Shown one piece after another: positions 7,763-16,064 of a DNA stretch of 64,000 nucleotides. The stretch is taken from contig OW818666.1 of NCBI GenBank assembly GCA_942493035.1, positions 744,001-808,000 on the forward strand, read 5' to 3'. This stretch comes from WRGT01 sp942493035 (lineage in GTDB: Bacteria > Spirochaetota > UBA4802 > UBA5550). Each line of letters starts with the position of its first letter. Position 1 is the first letter of the stretch. Under the pieces are notes generated by a model. It had not been told where the DNA came from, did no database searches, and worked only from the letters and a program-made list of their open reading frames with translations. The position numbers and the translations under genes were made by a program.

Positions 7763-9634
7763 ATGAATACTGACATTTACGGAAACTTAATGACAGCCCT
7801 GGCAATACTCGCAGCTTCAGCAGTTGTCTCACCGCTAATAGCGGGAGCAAAAAGAAAGCTTGCCGGCTGGATAAATTTCGCACTGGTTGCGACTGCTGCT
7901 ATTCTTCTCCTTCATACAAGTTATGCGGTTATTTTTAAAGCTGTTCCGCAGGGATCAACAGTAATGCATCTGGGGCCCTCCGGAATTTATTTCCTTGTGG
8001 ACAGCTTTTCCGCATTTTTTATCGCTATAATCGCCTTCATGGCCATGATCAGCTCATTCTATTCTATAGATTACATGGACCATTACCACGATTACAGCCT
8101 CAGCGGATACTATTTTCATCTTCCGCTCTTTATACTTGGCATGATACTTCTTGTCACTGTTGATGACCTCTCAATAGGTTTCACCATCGCATGGCAGATA
8201 ATGACAATTGCTTCATACTTCCTTGTTAAGTTTGAATTCAGAGAGAAGGGAGTTGTGAGAGGCGCCAACAAGTATCTTATACTTATGGAACTTGCATGGC
8301 TTCTTATAGTCGGTGCTAACTTCTTCATAAGCGGTGCGGCTATGGGAGATTCAATACATTCACTTACACAGAAGATCGGATACTCATCTCATGTAAATCT
8401 TTACATAATATACGGACTGATCCTTGTGGGATTCGGTTTCAAAGCTGGTATGTTCCCGTTCGGACAGCTCTGGCTGCCCGATGCGCACTCAATCGCTCCA
8501 TCACCTATAAGCGCGCTTCTTTCAGGAGTTATGCTTAAGACCGGTATCTATGGAATTATCAGGACCTTCTTTTGGATGGTTCCGCATGGAAGCGATGTGC
8601 ATTTTAACGGATTTTTCTGGGGCGGTGCGATCGCTGGATTCGGAGTTGTAACTCTCTTCATCGGTACTGTTCAGTCCATGAAACAGAGCGACTCGAAAAG
8701 ACTCCTTGCGTACAGTTCAATAGGTCAGCTTGGATATATAATATTTGCAATAGGTACAGCACTTCTTCTTTCTAACACAGAGAGCGGATATCTGAAAGTG
8801 CTTTCAATAATAGTAATAATCGGTGCCCTTTATCATGTTCTTAACCATGCGGTATTTAAAGGTCTTCTCTTCCTCAGCAGCGGAAGCGTTCTTTATGCTA
8901 CAGGAACTAAAGATCTGAACAAGCTTGGCGGACTGATTAAGTTGATGCCTGTAACTGCTGTTGTTGCCGGTATAGCTTCTCTTTCAATCGCCGGAGTGCC
9001 TCCATTCAGCGGTTTCGCAAGCAAGTGGACTATCATTTCATCATCCGTTCTTGCCGGGAGCGAGATAGCATTCCTTGCGATATTCGGTATAATTGCACTG
9101 TTTACAAGCGCAATTACACTTTCATGTTATGTTAAATTCTTCGGTATGACCTTTACATCTGCCGGAACTGAATGGACAATCAAGCATGAGATAAAAGAGG
9201 TTCCATTCGGAATGCTTTTACCCAAGGTTGTTCTTACAGCTCTCTGTATAGTTCAAGGCCTTATACCTTTCGCATATTTTCAGGTGATAATTCAGGTCTT
9301 CCAGAAGGCTAAGGGGTCAACTCTGACTGCTCCTTTTAATCAGCTTAATCTGAACGATCATATTTTCACAGCGATGAACGGAATCTCAATCAGTATACCT
9401 GGATTTGTTAATGGTGCTGCATCTGCGGCAACTCCGGTGGTAATACTTCTTGTAGTAGCTGCGGCGTTTGTCATTGCAAGACTGTTCAGAAATTCAGGCG
9501 GATCAACAGACCGTGAAGTTCCAACATGGTTATGCGGATATACAGATCTTAACAATCTTAACAGATACCGTGACAGAAGCATGTTCTCAAGTTTGAAAAA
9601 GTTCCTCTGGTGGACCGGCGGGAATGTTAAGTAG
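7763..9634 (+). CDS. hycC: group 4 hydrogenase antiporter-like membrane subunit (HycC/HyfB type)
   Basis: 623 residues, highly hydrophobic, about 14-16 predicted membrane helices, homologous to NuoL/M and Mrp antiporter subunits. The first half has the sequence FSAFFIAIIAFMAM and the conserved channel region (FGFKAGMFPFGQLWLPDAHSIAPSP at about 220-245, written here as FKAGMFPFGQLWLPDAHS), SDSKRLLAYSSIGQLGY near 315 and HAVFKGLLFL near 365. It is the only large antiporter-like subunit in the operon, so the complex resembles Hyc/FHL-1 more than Hyf or Mbh. It presumably couples electron flow to ion movement. AAGGAG precedes the ATG. Confidence 0.87.
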   Translation: MNTDIYGNLMTALAILAASAVVSPLIAGAKRKLAGWINFALVATAAILLLHTSYAVIFKAVPQGSTVMHLGPSGIYFLVDSFSAFFIAIIAFMAMISSFYSIDYMDHYHDYSLSGYYFHLPLFILGMILLVTVDDLSIGFTIAWQIMTIASYFLVKFEFREKGVVRGANKYLILMELAWLLIVGANFFISGAAMGDSIHSLTQKIGYSSHVNLYIIYGLILVGFGFKAGMFPFGQLWLPDAHSIAPSPISALLSGVMLKTGIYGIIRTFFWMVPHGSDVHFNGFFWGGAIAGFGVVTLFIGTVQSMKQSDSKRLLAYSSIGQLGYIIFAIGTALLLSNTESGYLKVLSIIVIIGALYHVLNHAVFKGLLFLSSGSVLYATGTKDLNKLGGLIKLMPVTAVVAGIASLSIAGVPPFSGFASKWTIISSSVLAGSEIAFLAIFGIIALFTSAITLSCYVKFFGMTFTSAGTEWTIKHEIKEVPFGMLLPKVVLTALCIVQGLIPFAYFQVIIQVFQKAKGSTLTAPFNQLNLNDHIFTAMNGISISIPGFVNGAASAATPVVILLVVAAAFVIARLFRNSGGSTDREVPTWLCGYTDLNNLNRYRDRSMFSSLKKFLWWTGGNVK

Positions 9635-9666
9635 CAGATTAGCAATTATTAAATGAGAGGTAGGAT

Positions 9667-11337
9667 ATGAACTCATTGGAAAGAGTATTAAAGGTTTTAA
9701 AAGATAAATACGGCAAAAGTATAGTAAACAGTGAATCACCTGCGGCTTCAAGACTCTTTGTCGATATAAAAGTAGATAAAGTAAAAGATATTTCTAACGA
9801 GATTGTTGCTCTCGGCGGAAGATACCTTGTCGGTATCGGACACGACAACATCGCACGCGACGGCAATATCGGAATGATTCACACTTTCGGTTTTGATAAG
9901 GAGAACTCAATTCTTCTTCTAAGAACTGCAGTGCCCGGAGACAATCCTGTTATGGATTCCATAACAAATGATATACCGGGAGCCGGCTGGTCAGAGAGAG
10001 AGTTTATTGATCTTCTGGGGATGAAGTTCACAGGTCATCCGAAACCTAAGAAGCTTATTACAGCGGACGATTGGCCCACAGATATATATCCGCTTAGAAA
10101 AGAGGTTCCGTACAATCTCGTTCCGCCTTCAGCGGAGGATGTGGCTTATCAGCTCGATGAGTGTCCGGAAGGATGTTCCATCGTTCCTGTAGGTCCGTTC
10201 CACACTGCACTTCACGAGCCTGAACACTTCGCGGTATATGTAGACGGCGAGACAATTAAAGGATGTGATTACAGAGGATTCATGACTCACAGAGGGATTG
10301 AAAAACTCTGCGAAAGCCAGGTGAGCTACAACGAGATTCCATTCATAGCTGAAAGGATATGCGGTATATGCGGATCTGTTCATGCAACTGCATATTCACA
10401 GGCTGTTGAGATGGCTGCAGGTATTGTTATACCGAAGCGTGCGGAATATCTCCGTGTAATGTTCCTTGAGCTGGAAAGACTTCATTCTCACCTTCTATGG
10501 CTTGGAGTTGCAGGTCACCTTATCGGATTTGATACTGTGTTTATGCAGGCATGGAGAATCCGTGAGCAGATCATGTGGCTCAGCGAGCGTATCACAGGTA
10601 ACAGAAAAACCTACGGTATGGTTATAGTCGGCGGAGTAAGAAGAGATATCGATAAAGAGACTACAGACGATATACTCAAAGTTATCAAAAAAGTGGAAGA
10701 GGAAGTAAACACAATATATAAATCTATTATTGGTGACTCAGCAGTGCACAAAAGGACAAAAGGGGTAGGTTATCTTTCTAAAGAAGAGGCCATCAAATGG
10801 AGTCTGGTCGGACCCGTTGCGAGAGCAAGAGGCGTTGACATCGATGCGCGGAGAGATCATCCATACGCCGCCTACAGTGAACTCCAGTTTAATGTACCTG
10901 TTACAGATACATGCGACGTATGGGGAACACTTGTAGTGCGGATGCTTGAAATTTTTGAATCTATCAGTATAATGAGACAGGTTGTGGACAAAATGCCGGG
11001 AGGAGAAACTCTCACCAGTTTAACTGAAGAGATACCTCCTCTCAAACATGGAATCTCCGTAGTGGAAGCTCCACGCGGCGAGTCAGTACACTTTGTGATT
11101 ACAGGTGAAGAGAACCGTCCCGACAGGTGGAGAGTCCGCGCCCCCACGTACCCGAATCTTCAGGCAATACCGGCTATGCTTCTCGGTGATCAGTTCGCGG
11201 ATTTTCCGATCATTGTCGGAAGTATTGACCCCTGCTTTTCATGTACAGACAGGGTCGAGGTAATTAACGTTGCCTCCGGTAATAACAGAATCATGAGTAA
11301 ATCTGAGTTAGAATTTATATCACGCGGTAATAAGTGA
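9667..11337 (+). CDS. hycE: [NiFe]-hydrogenase group 4 large subunit with fused 30-kDa domain (HycE-like)
   Basis: 556 residues. Residues 1-150 form a NuoC-like domain, and from about 170 the NuoD/HycE-like catalytic domain follows. Both nickel motifs are present: RICGICGSVH (Cys232, Cys235) and DPCFSCTDR (Cys523, Cys526), so unlike NuoD it should bind the NiFe site and turn over H2. The 27 residues after Arg529 form the tail removed by the maturation protease. It sits between the antiporter-like subunit and the NuoH-like subunit. Subgroup 4a-like is an inference from gene order and fusion. Confidence 0.9.
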   Translation: MNSLERVLKVLKDKYGKSIVNSESPAASRLFVDIKVDKVKDISNEIVALGGRYLVGIGHDNIARDGNIGMIHTFGFDKENSILLLRTAVPGDNPVMDSITNDIPGAGWSEREFIDLLGMKFTGHPKPKKLITADDWPTDIYPLRKEVPYNLVPPSAEDVAYQLDECPEGCSIVPVGPFHTALHEPEHFAVYVDGETIKGCDYRGFMTHRGIEKLCESQVSYNEIPFIAERICGICGSVHATAYSQAVEMAAGIVIPKRAEYLRVMFLELERLHSHLLWLGVAGHLIGFDTVFMQAWRIREQIMWLSERITGNRKTYGMVIVGGVRRDIDKETTDDILKVIKKVEEEVNTIYKSIIGDSAVHKRTKGVGYLSKEEAIKWSLVGPVARARGVDIDARRDHPYAAYSELQFNVPVTDTCDVWGTLVVRMLEIFESISIMRQVVDKMPGGETLTSLTEEIPPLKHGISVVEAPRGESVHFVITGEENRPDRWRVRAPTYPNLQAIPAMLLGDQFADFPIIVGSIDPCFSCTDRVEVINVASGNNRIMSKSELEFISRGNK

Positions 11338-11349
11338 GGGGAGTGAATT

Positions 11350-12249
11350 ATGGATATAGTATATGTTTTGATCAACCTTGTTATATTCCTTGCTCTTGCA
11401 CCTCTGTTTGAGGGTATTGTAAGAAAGATCACAGCGAAGGTTCAGTCGAGAATGGGGCCTCCTGTAGTTCAGCCCTATTACGATATCATCAAGCTTCTCG
11501 GTAAAGAGAATCTTGTGGCAGGCAACTGGGCATTCACTCTTGCTCCGATGATGTCTTTTGCCGCTGTTCTGTCAGTAATATGTTTTATACCCTTCGGATA
11601 TAAGGCAAACTTTCTGACACAGTATGCGGATGTAATTACTATAATATATCTCCTTGTACTTGGAGGAGTCTCCATACTTATCGGAGCCCTTGCAAGCAAA
11701 AACACCTTTGCGATGATGGGTGCAAGCAGGGAGATGGTTACAATGATTATGGTTGAACCTGTACTCGCAATGACATTCTTTGTCGGCGCGATGAAGGCGA
11801 AGAGTCTTGGAATTGATGCAACTGTCTTCAGTGTACTGAATAGCGGATACAGCTGGGCTGTGGGTCTTATGCTCGTTCTCTATCTTGCAGCTCTACAGGC
11901 CTTTGTCGGAAAGCAGCCATTTGATATAGCAGAGGCAGAGCAGGAGCTTCTTGAAGGACCATATCTTGAGTACAGCGGCCCCAACTATGCGTTATTCAAG
12001 TATGCAATGATGATGAAACAGATGTTTTACGCGGCTCTCTTTGTAATGGTGTTCATACCTTTTCTTTACACAGGGATCTACGCTCTCGATATAGTGATAC
12101 AGCTGGGAGAGATTGCATGTGTGTATGTTTTTATAGCGCTGATAGGTTCCACTAACCCCAGGTTAAGAATAGATCAGGCGATACGATATTACTCTGTACT
12201 GGTAGTCCTTGCACTCTGCGCAGTGGGCCTCTCGGTATACGGAATATAA
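11350..12249 (+). CDS. hycD: hydrogenase membrane subunit, HycD/NuoH-like
   Basis: 299 residues with about eight membrane helices. It is the NuoH-type subunit that anchors the peripheral arm. Family features are the acidic cytosolic loop (FDIAEAEQELLEGP) near 195-210, GIVRKITAKVQSRMGPP near residue 25-40 and NPRLRIDQAIRYY near the C-terminus. Ribosome-binding site GAGGGGAG, ATG eight bases on. Co-transcribed with the preceding and following subunits. Confidence 0.88.
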   Translation: MDIVYVLINLVIFLALAPLFEGIVRKITAKVQSRMGPPVVQPYYDIIKLLGKENLVAGNWAFTLAPMMSFAAVLSVICFIPFGYKANFLTQYADVITIIYLLVLGGVSILIGALASKNTFAMMGASREMVTMIMVEPVLAMTFFVGAMKAKSLGIDATVFSVLNSGYSWAVGLMLVLYLAALQAFVGKQPFDIAEAEQELLEGPYLEYSGPNYALFKYAMMMKQMFYAALFVMVFIPFLYTGIYALDIVIQLGEIACVYVFIALIGSTNPRLRIDQAIRYYSVLVVLALCAVGLSVYGI

Positions 12250-12266
12250 GGGGTAAGGAGGAGACC

Positions 12267-12812
12267 ATGTGGTTAACAAGTAAAATTAAACAGGTTTTAA
12301 TGGTGATAAAACCGGGTGTAGTTACTCTTAATTATCCCTTTGAGAAAAGACCTGTACCTGAAAATTTCAGGGGAATGCCCTACTGGGATCATGAAAAGTG
12401 TATCGGATGCGGCGGATGCGCGAATCACTGCCCGGCGCGGACAATACTTGTTCGTGACCTCTGTCAGGAAGTTCGACTTATGGTTTATGATGCTTCAAGA
12501 TGTACATACTGCGGAAGATGTGCCGATGTGTGTCCCGAGAAGGCGATAACAATGACCAAACAGTTCGAAACTGCAACAGGCGACAAGCAGGATCTTACAG
12601 AAAGCATTGAACTTTTCATGCTCACATGTCAGAGATGCGGAAGATGCTATGATATGGAAACAAAGAACAAGATAGACAGACTGGATCTTTTCGGATACAG
12701 ATATGATAATATCGAAGCACGTGCTCTCATCCGGCAGACAACTGATCATTTTGATACAGAAATGCTGAAGAAGACTGCCAACTATAAAAGACCTGTGAAA
12801 TTAGGAGAATAG
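12267..12812 (+). CDS. hycF: hydrogenase ferredoxin-like subunit, HycF/NuoI-like
   Basis: 181 residues. Two classical [4Fe-4S] motifs (CIGCGGCANHCP near residue 47 and CTYCGRCADVCP near 80) match HycF/HyfH/NuoI. A further CQRCGRC occurs near 125, with only three Cys, so a third cluster is uncertain. It should relay electrons between the HycG-like subunit and the HydB/MopB module. Preceded by AAGGAGGAG. Confidence 0.87.
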   Translation: MWLTSKIKQVLMVIKPGVVTLNYPFEKRPVPENFRGMPYWDHEKCIGCGGCANHCPARTILVRDLCQEVRLMVYDASRCTYCGRCADVCPEKAITMTKQFETATGDKQDLTESIELFMLTCQRCGRCYDMETKNKIDRLDLFGYRYDNIEARALIRQTTDHFDTEMLKKTANYKRPVKLGE

Positions 12813-12813
12813 T

Positions 12814-13344
12814 ATGTTTACTAATCTATCAAAGAAAATTTTCGGCAAGTCATTATGGCTGTACCACTGCAACACCGGTGCATGTAACGGCTGCGATATA
12901 GAGATACTCAACGTCCTTACTCCTTACTATGACGTTGAGAGGTTCGGGATGAAGCTTGTTGCTTCCCCCAGACATGCGGATGTTATGCTTCTTTCCGGAG
13001 CGGTAACAAGACCGACTCTTCCCTTTGTAAAAAAAGCCTACGATGCGCTTCCTAATCCGAAGCTTGTGTTCGGGATAGGTTCATGCGCAACAGGGGGCGG
13101 ATGCTGGTTCGATTCATACAACGTAACCGGTGGAGCAACAGGGGTTGTTCCTGTAAATTATTATATTCCCGGATGCCCTCCAAGGCCTGAGGCTATAATT
13201 TACGGTGTGGCTCTTGCTCTAGGGCTTGTAGATAAACAGGTTTCACCGATTGAACTGAAGCAGATGGAGTTCCCTATTGACGCATATGAAAGGAATAAAG
13301 CCTGGGAAGATAGAAACGTTATTTATAAACTGCTGGATAATTGA
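12814..13344 (+). CDS. hycG: hydrogenase small subunit, HycG/NuoB-like
   Basis: 176 residues. This subunit carries the [4Fe-4S] cluster closest to the NiFe site. Visible ligands: Cys24 and Cys27 (GACNGCD), SCATGGGCW near 90, and IPGCPPRPEA near 120, the NuoB family signature. Last structural gene of the hydrogenase core; the response-regulator gene follows 12 bases later. Confidence 0.9.
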   Translation: MFTNLSKKIFGKSLWLYHCNTGACNGCDIEILNVLTPYYDVERFGMKLVASPRHADVMLLSGAVTRPTLPFVKKAYDALPNPKLVFGIGSCATGGGCWFDSYNVTGGATGVVPVNYYIPGCPPRPEAIIYGVALALGLVDKQVSPIELKQMEFPIDAYERNKAWEDRNVIYKLLDN

Positions 13345-13356
13345 GGGGGAATGACC

Positions 13357-13758
13357 ATGGCAAAAAAGATACTGCTTGTTGATGATGATAAGGATCTTGT
13401 CGTGACCCTTGCTCAGGCCCTGAAAATGAATAATTTTGAGGTTGTTGAAGCAAACAGCGGCGTAGAGGGATTGAAAAAGGTACTCTCTGAAAAACCGGAT
13501 CTTGTCATTTTCGACGTAATGATGGAGACAGATACAGCAGGCTTTGAAGCTGTATATCAGATCAGAAGCAAGAGAGACGGTTCAAAATATGCAGCGGTAA
13601 AGGATATCCCTATTATCATGCTTACAGCAATTGATCAGGTGACAAACTCACGTTTTTCTCTGAATGCTGATCAGAGTTTTTTACCGAATATCAGCGATTT
13701 TCTCACAAAACCCGTTGACATTGACGAGCTTATAGAGAAGATTAATAAATTTGTATAG
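13357..13758 (+). CDS. single-domain response regulator in the hydrogenase operon
   Basis: About 133 residues, a CheY-like receiver with no output domain. The acidic pair is in LVDDDKD, the phospho-acceptor Asp in VIFDVMME, the Thr in IIMLTA and the Lys in FLTKPVD. There is an insertion of about 20 residues before the last strand region. ATG 13357 is preferred over 13351 because GAGGGGGA gives normal spacing only to the former. Its place directly behind hycG suggests a role in controlling the hydrogenase or signalling its state; the partner is unknown. Confidence 0.85.
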   Translation: MAKKILLVDDDKDLVVTLAQALKMNNFEVVEANSGVEGLKKVLSEKPDLVIFDVMMETDTAGFEAVYQIRSKRDGSKYAAVKDIPIIMLTAIDQVTNSRFSLNADQSFLPNISDFLTKPVDIDELIEKINKFV

Positions 13759-13764
13759 TGGTAA

Positions 13765-13811
13765 CACCTTCCCCATCTTTTATGGGGAAGGTGCCCGAAG
13801 GGCGGATGGGG
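13765..13811. repeat. hairpin repeat (family D) between the two regulator genes
   Basis: A perfect 12-bp hairpin (CACCTTCCCCAT/ATGGGGAAGGTG, 13765-13793) is followed by CCCGAAGGG and a G-rich stretch ending GGGGGGCAGG. A similar arrangement (CTCCATTTATGGAG then GGGGGGCAGG) occurs inside rnpB at 48263-48311. It may act as a terminator or as a mobile short repeat. Confidence 0.45.
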
Positions 13812-13818
13812 GGCAGGT

Positions 13819-14886
13819 ATGAGTAAACAGACAAAAATATTAATAATTGATGATGAAGATATTGTTCTTAAAAGCTGTTTAAGAATACTGAGAGGCGAGG
13901 ATTACCTTATAGATACGGTCTATTCAGGTGAGGATGGTCTTGCTAAAATTGATCAGGAGAAATATGATCTGGTGATTACAGATCTTATGATGCCCGGTAT
14001 GAGCGGAATGGATGTTCTCCGTACAGTTAAAGATAGAAAACTCGATCTTACTGTTGTAATATTTACAGGATTTGCCACTGCGGAAACTGCCCGTGAAGCT
14101 TTGAAAATGGGTGCATTTGATTATATCCCCAAGCCCTTTACCCCGGATGAATTCCGTGATGTAATAAAAAACGCAATCAAGTCGAGAGAAAACGGCGAGA
14201 CCAGCATGCTCGATCTTATGGCTATTGTTTCCCATGAACTGAAGAGCCCCGTATCTGTTGTACACACAACTGCACAGACTCTAACTAAAGGATATTTCGG
14301 AAATATAGAGCCAAAACAGAAAGAGATCCTTGATACAATAATCAGAAATTGTCAATATCTTGAAGATATAATCCGCAGCTACATCGATCTTTCAAAAATG
14401 GAGCTTGATGATCTTGAATCTTTCCATCAGAAAATTGATTTTGTAAACGATGTGGTAAAACATGTAGTTGAAATACCTGAATACTCAGCAAATATAAAAA
14501 AGATGCCTCTTGTTATTGATTACCAGTCTCAGCCTGTAATCCAGGGAGATCCCAATCTTTTACAGATTGTAGTGACAAACTTTGTTAATAATTCTATCAA
14601 ATATGGTACAGCCGGAACAGAAGTAAAACTGACAGTATTTGAAAAAGATAATGAAGTTGTATTCTCAATCTATAATAAGGGAGTAGGGATATCTAAAGAG
14701 GATGCTGAAACAAAACTGTTCGGTAAATTCGGCAGATTGAAACAGAAAGGTACTGAAGGGATAAAAGGTTCCGGACTCGGGCTTTATATCTGCAAAAAGA
14801 TTGTTGAAAAACATAACGGAAAAGTCTGGATCGATTCTGTACCGGGAGAATATGCAAATTTCTTTTTCAGCCTCCCGCGGATATGA
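13819..14886 (+). CDS. receiver-histidine kinase hybrid
   Basis: 355 residues. N-terminal receiver (LIIDDED, Asp in VITDLMMPGMSG, Thr in FTGFA, Lys in IPKPF), then a short link and a kinase core: H-box SHELKSPVSVV (about 140), N-box VVTNFVNNSIKYG (about 250), and G-box GSGLGLYICKKIVEKHNG. There is no membrane segment, so it is cytosolic. It follows the single-domain receiver and may phosphorylate it, forming a relay tied to the hydrogenase operon; this pairing is inferred from position only. Confidence 0.85.
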   Translation: MSKQTKILIIDDEDIVLKSCLRILRGEDYLIDTVYSGEDGLAKIDQEKYDLVITDLMMPGMSGMDVLRTVKDRKLDLTVVIFTGFATAETAREALKMGAFDYIPKPFTPDEFRDVIKNAIKSRENGETSMLDLMAIVSHELKSPVSVVHTTAQTLTKGYFGNIEPKQKEILDTIIRNCQYLEDIIRSYIDLSKMELDDLESFHQKIDFVNDVVKHVVEIPEYSANIKKMPLVIDYQSQPVIQGDPNLLQIVVTNFVNNSIKYGTAGTEVKLTVFEKDNEVVFSIYNKGVGISKEDAETKLFGKFGRLKQKGTEGIKGSGLGLYICKKIVEKHNGKVWIDSVPGEYANFFFSLPRI

Positions 14887-15006
14887 TGTGATTTTTTAGA
14901 ATATTTTAATAAAAATATTGATAAAAAAGAGCCGATAATTATTATAATAGCATAATGACAGGATAAAATAATATTTTATTTTAAATAGGACTCTGGAGGA
15001 TATCAT

Positions 15007-15339
15007 ATGAAGAATCGAAGACTCGGACCAGATACAATTATGAACATAATAAGCGGAATATCTATCGTATCATGGGTAATACTAGGTGCTATTTTTATAA
15101 TGGTAGCATTGACCAATCCGACTTCTTCAAGTATGGCAGCAAGCCGTCCGGGATTAAAAGGTGCAGGAGGATGGACAACAGGAGCAATATATGGTCTTCT
15201 TGTTTTTCTGCTGGTTCTCAGTATTTCAGGTGTTCTTTTTAATATGCTCCGTATGAAGAGAAAAAGTGACAAAATGAGACTTACTCCGATATTTTCAGGT
15301 ATTTTATCAGCTGTTGCTTTGATTTTAATGAGTATATAA
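15007..15339 (+). CDS. small membrane protein, three predicted helices
   Basis: 110 residues, no family recognised. Hydrophobic segments at about 14-36, 58-80 and 90-109; a basic loop RMKRKSDKMR between the last two puts that loop inside the cell. A strong ribosome-binding site (TGGAGG) precedes the ATG. It stands alone, and a hairpin follows at 15351-15398. Confidence 0.6.
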   Translation: MKNRRLGPDTIMNIISGISIVSWVILGAIFIMVALTNPTSSSMAASRPGLKGAGGWTTGAIYGLLVFLLVLSISGVLFNMLRMKRKSDKMRLTPIFSGILSAVALILMSI

Positions 15340-15350
15340 CATTTGAATAT

Positions 15351-15398
15351 ATTCTGTAGAGTAGAAATGTATTGAAATGCTTTACTACCCTACAGAAT
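15351..15398 (+). terminator. hairpin downstream of the small membrane protein
   Basis: Arms ATTCTGTAGAGTAG and CTACCCTACAGAAT pair with one mismatch around a 20-nt loop. The position just after the stop codon suggests termination or 3'-end protection, but no U-tract follows. Confidence 0.4.
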
Positions 15399-15447
15399 AA
15401 ATAATTCCGTAAATTCCCCCACATACAACCTTATATTATAATGTATC

Positions 15448-15492
15448 TACTCATAAACTGGCGGAGATAAAATACCACTGGTTTTTGAGCAG
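15448..15492. repeat. family B palindrome lacking its GC core
   Basis: Arms CTACTCATAAACTGGCGGA and the complement of CTGCTCAAAAACCAGTGGTA, the same ends as the fuller copy at 63009-63097, but the CCGCCGCGCC core is missing. The rest of 15399-15733 shows no gene apart from the hairpin 15698-15717. Confidence 0.45.
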
Positions 15493-15697
15493 TTTGATTA
15501 TAATGATCCGTTAATGTTGAATTTCTATTGACAGTTTAACGCCATTTTTCTGTTATCTTACAACTCATAATTCAATTGAAAAATGCTATATTGAAAAGAG
15601 GAGAGTCTTGATCATTTTCGCCATAGGAAGTGGTGATATCTGATTACTTTTTCTGCATTGCAAATTAATGTTTATGAATTACTGCTGATTAAAACAA

Positions 15698-15717
15698 AGA
15701 CTCATAGCAATGAGTCT
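15698..15717 (+). promoter_or_regulatory. hairpin just before a ribosome-binding site
   Basis: AGACTCAT-AGCA-ATGAGTCT, perfect 8-bp arms, followed by ACAATAAGGG and the ATG at 15734. The junction TCTACAATAAGG is identical to that after the hairpin at 992-1033. Confidence 0.4.
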
Positions 15718-15733
15718 ACAATAAGGGAAATAA

Positions 15734-16009
15734 ATGAAAAGAACAGATCTTGAAAAATCTATAGGAACAAAAATCAATAGTAAAATTGAGAGAAACAGCG
15801 AATCGGGACCTTTTAATAAAGATATGGCAAAACCCGTTGATAAACGTGAACAGCGTAAGCTCGATCAGGCAAAGGGACTCGTTCCTTTTGCGGTAAAAAT
15901 CAATAATCAGCTGGTAGAGAAGGTTCAGGTCATCGCAAAAGAAGAGAGTAAAAGCGTAAGTGAAGTTGTGACTGAACTTCTTCAGAAAGGCCTTGAAGGT
16001 AAAAAGTAA
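15734..16009 (+). CDS. small protein with ribbon-helix-helix-like C-terminus
   Basis: 91 residues, charged throughout. The C-terminal part (VPFAVKINNQLVEKVQVIAK, then SKSVSEVVTELLQKGLE) looks like a CopG/Arc-type ribbon-helix-helix: a short strand followed by two helices. Such proteins bind DNA as dimers, often as antitoxins or plasmid regulators, but no toxin gene is adjacent. The N-terminal half is polar and unrecognised. Function is therefore only a suggestion. Confidence 0.6.
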   Translation: MKRTDLEKSIGTKINSKIERNSESGPFNKDMAKPVDKREQRKLDQAKGLVPFAVKINNQLVEKVQVIAKEESKSVSEVVTELLQKGLEGKK

Positions 16010-16062
16010 CTGCTCATAAACCGGCTGCGCTCTTTCCCCGCCGTGCCTTTGGAGCGGCGGAG
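16008..16062. repeat. family B palindrome, truncated
   Basis: GTAACTGCTCATAAACCGG, the family B left end, begins in the last codons of the preceding gene. A degenerate GC core (CCCCGCCGTGCC...GGAGCGGCGG) follows. The right arm is absent because the AraC-type gene ends here. Confidence 0.45.
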
Positions 16063-16064
16063 AA

